9,158 bases of DNA from Desulfurococcaceae archaeon (lineage in GTDB: Archaea > Thermoproteota > Thermoprotei_A > Sulfolobales > Desulfurococcaceae). The translations under genes and the position numbers were made by a program. The stretch lies in contig JAJHQY010000017.1 of the NCBI GenBank assembly GCA_020833085.1, positions 1 through 9,158 on the forward strand. Direction: 5' to 3'. Positions 5,046-9,158 of the stretch are shown here, piece by piece (the stretch's first letter is position 1; every line of letters starts with the position of its first letter). The notes below the pieces were generated by a model that was not told where the DNA came from, searched no databases, and saw only the letters and a program-made list of their open reading frames with translations.

Positions 5046-5861
5046 CTACTTTTTTAACTTTACTTCCCACTTCTCGCTCGACTGTCTGAGTACCGGTATA
5101 GTGTTCCTCGCCTTCTCGACTTCCTCTAGTAGTAATCTGTGTTCAGCGTAGTGCTCTCTGTAGCCCATATCTAGCTCTTTATAGCCCCACGGGCTGTACA
5201 CACCACTTCTCCCAGTAAACATTTCTCCTACTTGATTTGATAGTACAATGTACACGGTGTTCTCGTGAGCTCTACTAGAGGCGAGGGCGTCGAGAACGCT
5301 CTCCTTTAGGGGGCCGCGGACCCAGCCCGCTTGTACTACTATGAGCTTAGCCCCGCTGAGAGCGTAGAGCCTGAAGAGCTCTGGAAACCGCAGGTCGTAG
5401 CATATAGCAAAGCCCGTCTCAAAGCCATCAATAACGACTAGCCTACTTGGAGCAGTCCCAGGCGTAAAGAAATCAGATTCTCTGTAGCCGTACGCGTCGA
5501 ATAGGTGCATTTTACTGTAAACGTGTAGAGCCTCGCCGCGACTAGTTATGAGTATAGTTGAACTCCTAGTGTAAGGTGGCGTTAGAGTTTTCTCCACGAA
5601 GTGCACGGCTAAATTAGCGCCAAGACTCTCAGCTAATTTGACGAATCCAGCTAAGTACTTACTACTAGTGGGTTCTTCTGCCAGCTCGTAGACTCTGCGC
5701 GGGTCTCTCACTAGTAGCGGGTTCACCATACTGTACTCGGGGAGCACAATTAGGTCTGCTTCTCTATACCAGCGCTTAATGAGAGAAGTCGCTTTTTCGA
5801 AGTTGGCTTGAGGACTCCCACTAAAATCGGCCTGGACAATTCCCACAACAAGCTCGCTCAA
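5046..5861 (-). CDS. Carbon-nitrogen hydrolase (nitrilase superfamily, Nit2/omega-amidase-like)
   Basis: A 271-residue cytoplasmic amidohydrolase that cleaves a non-peptide carbon-nitrogen bond through a cysteine thioester. The catalytic residues are visible: Glu42 in LPEYSM, Lys117 in SKMHLFD and the nucleophile Cys154 in ICYDLRFPELFR. A second conserved glutamate, Glu128, lies in YRESDFFTPG. The CYDLRFPE block and AGWVRGPLKE resemble the Nit1/Nit2/omega-amidase branch, but the sequence does not fix the substrate; a deaminated glutathione or omega-amide role is only a family guess. The length fits the family. The TTG start is supported by GAGGGG 8 bases upstream (5870-5875). No signal peptide or membrane segment is seen. 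It lies 55 bases after the moeA-like gene on the same strand but has a TATA-like box of its own. A C/D box sRNA gene follows it. Confidence 0.9.
   Translation of the reverse strand: MSELVVGIVQADFSGSPQANFEKATSLIKRWYREADLIVLPEYSMVNPLLVRDPRRVYELAEEPTSSKYLAGFVKLAESLGANLAVHFVEKTLTPPYTRSSTILITSRGEALHVYSKMHLFDAYGYRESDFFTPGTAPSRLVVIDGFETGFAICYDLRFPELFRLYALSGAKLIVVQAGWVRGPLKESVLDALASSRAHENTVYIVLSNQVGEMFTGRSGVYSPWGYKELDMGYREHYAEHRLLLEEVEKARNTIPVLRQSSEKWEVKLKK
5050..5055 (+). terminator. T-run terminator for the radical SAM-HAD operon
   Basis: Six T residues on the plus strand lie about 90 bases after the HAD stop codon, within the last codons of the opposing nitrilase gene. As an archaeal oligo-T terminator it would give the operon a 3' untranslated region that is antisense to the whole C/D box sRNA. 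Confidence 0.4.
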
Positions 5862-5896
5862 GAGAGCAACCCCTCTTAGAACTCAGAATTGCGGAG

Positions 5897-5908
5897 AGGG
5901 TTTATAGA
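5897..5908 (-). promoter_or_regulatory. Candidate TATA box of the nitrilase-family gene
   Basis: Minus-strand CTCTATAAACCC lies in the short gap after the moeA-like gene. Its centre near 5902 predicts initiation around 5876, just before the GAGGGG ribosome binding site of the TTG start. This suggests the nitrilase gene is transcribed independently even if read-through also occurs. Confidence 0.45.
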
Positions 5909-5916
5909 GTAAAGAA

Positions 5917-7881
5917 CTACTCAGCCTTGATGCGCCCAATGTCTGGTGGGAACCTGTAGTACTCCGGGAACCTGGCTACTCGCTCCAGTAATTCGCGGTC
6001 TCTGAGAGCAGCGAGGAACTCTTTAACCAGCGTCTTCTCGAGCCTGTTCTTGGGTATTAAGAAATCGTACTCTTCCCACTTTAGTGGAATAAAGTCGAGG
6101 TCGTAGAGCTTAGCCGCGTAGCCCACAGCTATACCCACATCAGCTCTCCCCTGCTTAACAGCTAGTGCAACCGCGGTGTGAGTCTTAACCTCGTAAGTGT
6201 AGCCCTTAATGCTCTCTACTAGCTTACTCCACTCTAAGCCCCTCTCCTCCGCGTACTTCTTTAGAGTCATGTCTAGAAATACTCTTATACCAGAGCCTTT
6301 AGTTCTATTCACTATTCTCACATCACTCCTCAAGAAGTCTTCTACGCTGTGGATATTCTTGGGATTACCCTTAGCCACTACTAGTCCAATAAGCCTCTCA
6401 AAGCCCCTAATTAGAACAGCTTTGCCGCGAAGCCCGTATTTCTCTAGAAATGGCGTGTTGTAGAGACCAGTTGCTGGGTCTAGTAGGTGTGTTGGTGCAA
6501 TATCAGCTTCATTTCTCGCTACAGCGCGCCACCCCCCTACACTCCCCACATTGAGAACTCTACTAGTATAAATTAGCCCGGTGTACTTGAGAACGTCTTC
6601 TAGTAGCGGGTCATTACTACCTATAATTACTAGTTTTACTCGCTGAACATCCCTAAACGGGTAGAAAGGAACAGGCGTGTCTTCCTCTACGACATCTAGG
6701 TCCTCGTGTAGCTCTATAAAGCCCTCACTGTAGACGAGAGAGTATATACTCCCACTACTCAGTGTTACGGGGTAGGCTGCAAACCCGCTCTCCGCCTCAA
6801 CTAGTATAGCTGGAAGTAACCAGGTCTTCCCCACACCCTTTCTAATAGTGAGCGGTAATTTCACGTAGATCTTCTCTTCGCGTAGCCTCAGACCCGTGAG
6901 CCTAGCTATTAGTGGCTTAACTAGGCGTACTAGTACCACGTAGCAGGAAAGCGGGAACCCGGGTAATCCTATTAACAGCTTACCGCTCTTGCTGAGAGCT
7001 ATTACAGTGGGCTTTCCAGGCTTAGCCTTCAGTCCGTGCACTAGGATCTCGCCTAGATCTCCGAAGACTCTATACACGATATCGCTTACACCAGCACTTG
7101 TACCACCACTGGTCACTACAACGTCGTACTCTTCAAGAGCTCTCAGCACAGCGTCTCTCACAGTACTGTAGCTGTCTGGAAGCTTACCGAGAAAGGCGGC
7201 GTCGGCTCCAATTTCCCTCAAATAGCTAGTTATGAGGTGCCCGTTAACGTCGTACACACACCCCTCTCTCAAGGGCTCGCCGGGAGTGATTACTTCATTA
7301 CCGGTTGAGAATACAGCTACTTTTGGCTTAGTGTAGACTGGCACCTCAGCTATACCCAGGCCAGCCAGCAGGGCCACGTGTTCGTGCCTAATTAGTGTAC
7401 CCTCTGGTAGTACGAGGTCTCCAGCCGAGATGTCACTACCGGCGGTAGCCACGTTCTCGCCGGGGGCAACGGGCCTGTAGATCTTTACACTAGAGCCCTC
7501 GCGCTCAGTGTACTCCTCCATTACTACTGCGTCGCACTCCCTTGGCATCATGGCTCCAGTAGAAATTCTCACAGCGCCTTCACGACACGTTGAGCTGGGG
7601 GCCTCCCCCACTTCAACCTCACCTCTAATACTGAGAACTACTGGTGAGAGCTCGCTAGCCCAGGAAACACTTGAACTCGTTACAGCGTAGCCGTCTACTT
7701 CAGACCTGTCAAATGGGGGGTAGTCTATGGGAGCGTAGATGTCACTAGCTAAAACCCTGTAGAGAGAGTCGAGAACCCTCACTCTCTCAACGCCTTTAGG
7801 AGAGAGTTTCACGCTGTTTAACACGATCTCCAGCGCCTCTTCTACGCCGCGAAGTACGTGGAAGACTTTTTGCTGAGACAC
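5917..7881 (-). CDS. moeA: Molybdopterin molybdenumtransferase MoeA fused to a PBP-like (LysR-substrate-type) domain
   Basis: A 654-residue two-part protein. Residues 1 to about 410 are MoeA, which inserts molybdate (or tungstate) into adenylylated molybdopterin, the last step of cofactor synthesis. Marks are DRSEVDGYAV at 59-68, STGAMMP at 107-113, TGNEV at 193-197, SGGTSAGVSD at 258-267, KPGKP at 287-291 and GLPGFPLSC at 305-313. Residues from about 413 to the end form a periplasmic-binding-protein-like domain (PF12727 type), with LVIIGSNDPLLEDVL at 417-431, a central RIVNRTKGSG at 522-531 and VALAVKQGRADVGIAVGY at 571-588. This fusion is known in archaea and is thought to sense or deliver the oxyanion. 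The domain has no signal peptide and acts in the cytoplasm. The GTG start is preceded by GAGGGGG. An archaeal cell often carries two MoeA copies; no other cofactor gene lies in the window. The family is certain; metal preference is not. Confidence 0.95.
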   Translation of the reverse strand: MSQQKVFHVLRGVEEALEIVLNSVKLSPKGVERVRVLDSLYRVLASDIYAPIDYPPFDRSEVDGYAVTSSSVSWASELSPVVLSIRGEVEVGEAPSSTCREGAVRISTGAMMPRECDAVVMEEYTEREGSSVKIYRPVAPGENVATAGSDISAGDLVLPEGTLIRHEHVALLAGLGIAEVPVYTKPKVAVFSTGNEVITPGEPLREGCVYDVNGHLITSYLREIGADAAFLGKLPDSYSTVRDAVLRALEEYDVVVTSGGTSAGVSDIVYRVFGDLGEILVHGLKAKPGKPTVIALSKSGKLLIGLPGFPLSCYVVLVRLVKPLIARLTGLRLREEKIYVKLPLTIRKGVGKTWLLPAILVEAESGFAAYPVTLSSGSIYSLVYSEGFIELHEDLDVVEEDTPVPFYPFRDVQRVKLVIIGSNDPLLEDVLKYTGLIYTSRVLNVGSVGGWRAVARNEADIAPTHLLDPATGLYNTPFLEKYGLRGKAVLIRGFERLIGLVVAKGNPKNIHSVEDFLRSDVRIVNRTKGSGIRVFLDMTLKKYAEERGLEWSKLVESIKGYTYEVKTHTAVALAVKQGRADVGIAVGYAAKLYDLDFIPLKWEEYDFLIPKNRLEKTLVKEFLAALRDRELLERVARFPEYYRFPPDIGRIKAE

Positions 7882-7886
7882 GGTTG

Positions 7887-7893
7887 CCCCCTC
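7887..7893 (-). promoter_or_regulatory. Ribosome binding site of the moeA-like gene
   Basis: Minus-strand GAGGGGG ends 5 bases before the GTG at 7881 (8 bases from its GAGG core). This supports that start codon over internal alternatives. Confidence 0.6.
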
Positions 7894-7921
7894 TTTAAAA
7901 GACCTCTAGTCTAGATATTTA
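7894..7921. promoter_or_regulatory. Divergent promoter region between moeA and the Hel308-type gene
   Basis: Two TATA-like elements face outwards. Plus-strand TTTAAAA (7894-7900) predicts initiation near 7923 for the helicase, and minus-strand TAAATAT (7915-7921) predicts initiation near 7892 for moeA. Each box would overlap or touch the other gene's predicted start site. Assigned by eye from sequence and spacing. Confidence 0.35.
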
Positions 7922-7936
7922 CTGTGTGAGTTTACT

Positions 7937-9158
7937 TTGAAAGTAGAAGAGCTGTTAAAGTACGGGCTTCCGCGAGTCTACATTGAAACGCTCATAGAGA
8001 GGGGTATTCGCGAGCTAAACCCCGTTCAAGTAGAGGCCGTTAAGAGGGGCGTTCTCAGTGGTAGTAACATGGTGATTTCAACTCCTACTGCTAGCGGCAA
8101 GACTCTAGTAGCTGAAATGCTCTTAGTCAAGAAGTCTCTAGAGGGTAAAATAGGTGTTTACTTGACTCCGCTGAGAGCACTAGCTAGTGAAAAGTACCAG
8201 GAGTTCTCAAGACTAAGAGACCTGGGTTTAAGTGTGGGTATTAGTACGGGTGACTACGATCAGCCGGCTGAGTACCTTGGAGAGTACAATATTGTAGTGG
8301 CTACTTACGAGAGATTTGATAGTGTAATGAGGCAGAGACCTCTCTGGCTGAGTAGAGTTGGAGTAGTCGTAGTAGACGAAATGCACAATATTAGTGACCC
8401 CGAAAGGGGGCCTATAATAGAGGCCATAGTAGCGAGGTCGCTCAAGCGCGGTTTTCAAGTTCTAGGCCTCTCGGCGACTATTGGAAACCCCGAGTTAATG
8501 GCCAAGTGGGTGAGGGGTGAACTAGTGAGTACTAACTGGAGGCCTGTTAGACTCGTTGAGGGTGTTCTCGACAGAAAGCGTAGTAGAATAGTGTTTCTAG
8601 ATGGTAGAGAGGAGCCCGTTGACATCGAGAGCGACCCGGTACTAGACCTCGTAGAGCACAATTTAAAAATGAATATGCAGACACTAGTCTTTATCCACAA
8701 CAGGAAGAAAGTTGAAGAACTCGCTGAGATCTTTGCTCAGAGTAGTAGCGCCTCAGCAGACTCGAGCTCTATAAGTAGCTTACTAGAGGAGCTGGAATCG
8801 GCGCCTACAAGGTTTGAGAGAGAATTAATACCAGAGCTTCTACGAAGAGGTGTCGGGTTTCACCACGCTGGGCTCTCTCACATCTCGAGGAGAGTTATTG
8901 AAGAGGCCTTTAGGAGGAGAGTTCTAAGAGTAGTTTTTGCCACTCCAACACTCGCAGCCGGCGTTAACTTGCCTGCTAGGAGAGTTCTCGTCTCAATTAA
9001 GAGGTATGATCCCAGTAGTGGTAAGCGCGTTAATATAAGTGTATCGGAGTACAAGCAAATGGCTGGTAGAGCGGGGAGGCCCCAGTACGATGATCTCGGC
9101 GAGGCTATTATAATTGACGCTCGCGACTTAAAAGAGGGGTTTAAGTACATAAACTCTC
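7937..9158 (+). CDS. hel308: Hel308-type superfamily 2 DNA helicase (3' part beyond window)
   Basis: The N-terminal 407 residues of a Ski2-like ATP-dependent 3'-5' DNA helicase, related to eukaryotic HELQ/PolQ helicases, which unwinds lagging-strand forks and acts in fork restart and repair. The motifs appear in order. A Q-type motif LNPVQVEAV is at 27-35. Walker A TPTASGKT at 49-56 includes Lys55. Motif Ia TPLRALASEK is at 77-86. The DEMH box is at 147-150 (often DEIH or DEVH elsewhere). Motif III GLSATIGNPE lies at 177-186, motif IV LVFIHNRKKVEEL at 250-262, FHHAGLSHISRR at 308-319, motif V ATPTLAAGVNLPA at 335-347 and motif VI QMAGRAGRPQYD at 374-385. Family members are about 700 residues, so the winged-helix, ratchet and C-terminal domains lie outside. 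The TTG start gives MKVEEL, the usual beginning of Hel308; no strong ribosome binding site is seen. It is transcribed divergently from the moeA-like gene. Confidence 0.92.
   Translation, partial: MKVEELLKYGLPRVYIETLIERGIRELNPVQVEAVKRGVLSGSNMVISTPTASGKTLVAEMLLVKKSLEGKIGVYLTPLRALASEKYQEFSRLRDLGLSVGISTGDYDQPAEYLGEYNIVVATYERFDSVMRQRPLWLSRVGVVVVDEMHNISDPERGPIIEAIVARSLKRGFQVLGLSATIGNPELMAKWVRGELVSTNWRPVRLVEGVLDRKRSRIVFLDGREEPVDIESDPVLDLVEHNLKMNMQTLVFIHNRKKVEELAEIFAQSSSASADSSSISSLLEELESAPTRFERELIPELLRRGVGFHHAGLSHISRRVIEEAFRRRVLRVVFATPTLAAGVNLPARRVLVSIKRYDPSSGKRVNISVSEYKQMAGRAGRPQYDDLGEAIIIDARDLKEGFKYINS

Noticed and set aside
6001..7881. MoeA with C-terminal domain as a frameshift joining two genes
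   Set aside because: The frame is continuous with no internal stop, and this MoeA plus binding-protein-like fusion is a known archaeal arrangement.
8228..9150. Minus-strand open frames opposite the helicase gene
   Set aside because: They are antisense shadows; the plus-strand frame holds every SF2 helicase motif in order.

Overview
The window looks like a chromosomal segment of a hyperthermophilic crenarchaeon (class Thermoprotei). The evidence is an archaeal-type tRNA-Leu without an encoded CCA end, Hel308 and MoeA-PBP proteins of archaeal type, GAGG/GGTG ribosome-binding sites, AT-rich TATA-like boxes about 25 bases before short or absent leaders, a C/D box guide RNA, and mostly GTG or TTG start codons. 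I cannot name the genus. The tetranucleotide CTAG is strikingly common. I saw no insertion sequence, CRISPR array, phage gene or other mobile element.

Layout. On the minus strand at the left edge lies the nearly complete inorganic pyrophosphatase gene, followed (also minus) by the sucC-sucD operon for the two subunits of succinyl-CoA synthetase. Upstream of sucC, and also on the minus strand, is tRNA-Leu(CAG). A gap of about 410 bases follows. Its middle (about 2920-3050) is very GC-rich and can form several helices, including a GUGA tetraloop hairpin and a possible pseudoknot; it may encode an unrecognised structured RNA. Next, on the plus strand, a radical SAM protein of the spore-photoproduct-lyase-like group overlaps a HAD-family hydrolase by 4 bases. 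These two genes converge on a minus-strand nitrilase-family amidohydrolase. In the convergent gap, on the minus strand, is a well-formed C/D box sRNA with two 12-nt guides. Upstream of the nitrilase gene, also minus, is a MoeA molybdopterin-biosynthesis protein fused to a C-terminal periplasmic-binding-protein-like domain. A 55-base divergent promoter region separates it from a plus-strand Hel308-type DNA helicase that runs off the right edge.

How the genes work together. Most are housekeeping genes: phosphate/energy metabolism (pyrophosphatase, succinyl-CoA synthetase), translation and RNA modification (tRNA-Leu, C/D sRNA), molybdenum/tungsten cofactor insertion (MoeA-PBP) and DNA repair or fork restart (Hel308). 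The radical SAM-HAD pair looks translationally coupled and may form a small functional unit of unknown substrate. The most novel points are the two RNA loci: the guide RNA is clear from its boxes, whereas the structured GC-rich gap is only a candidate.
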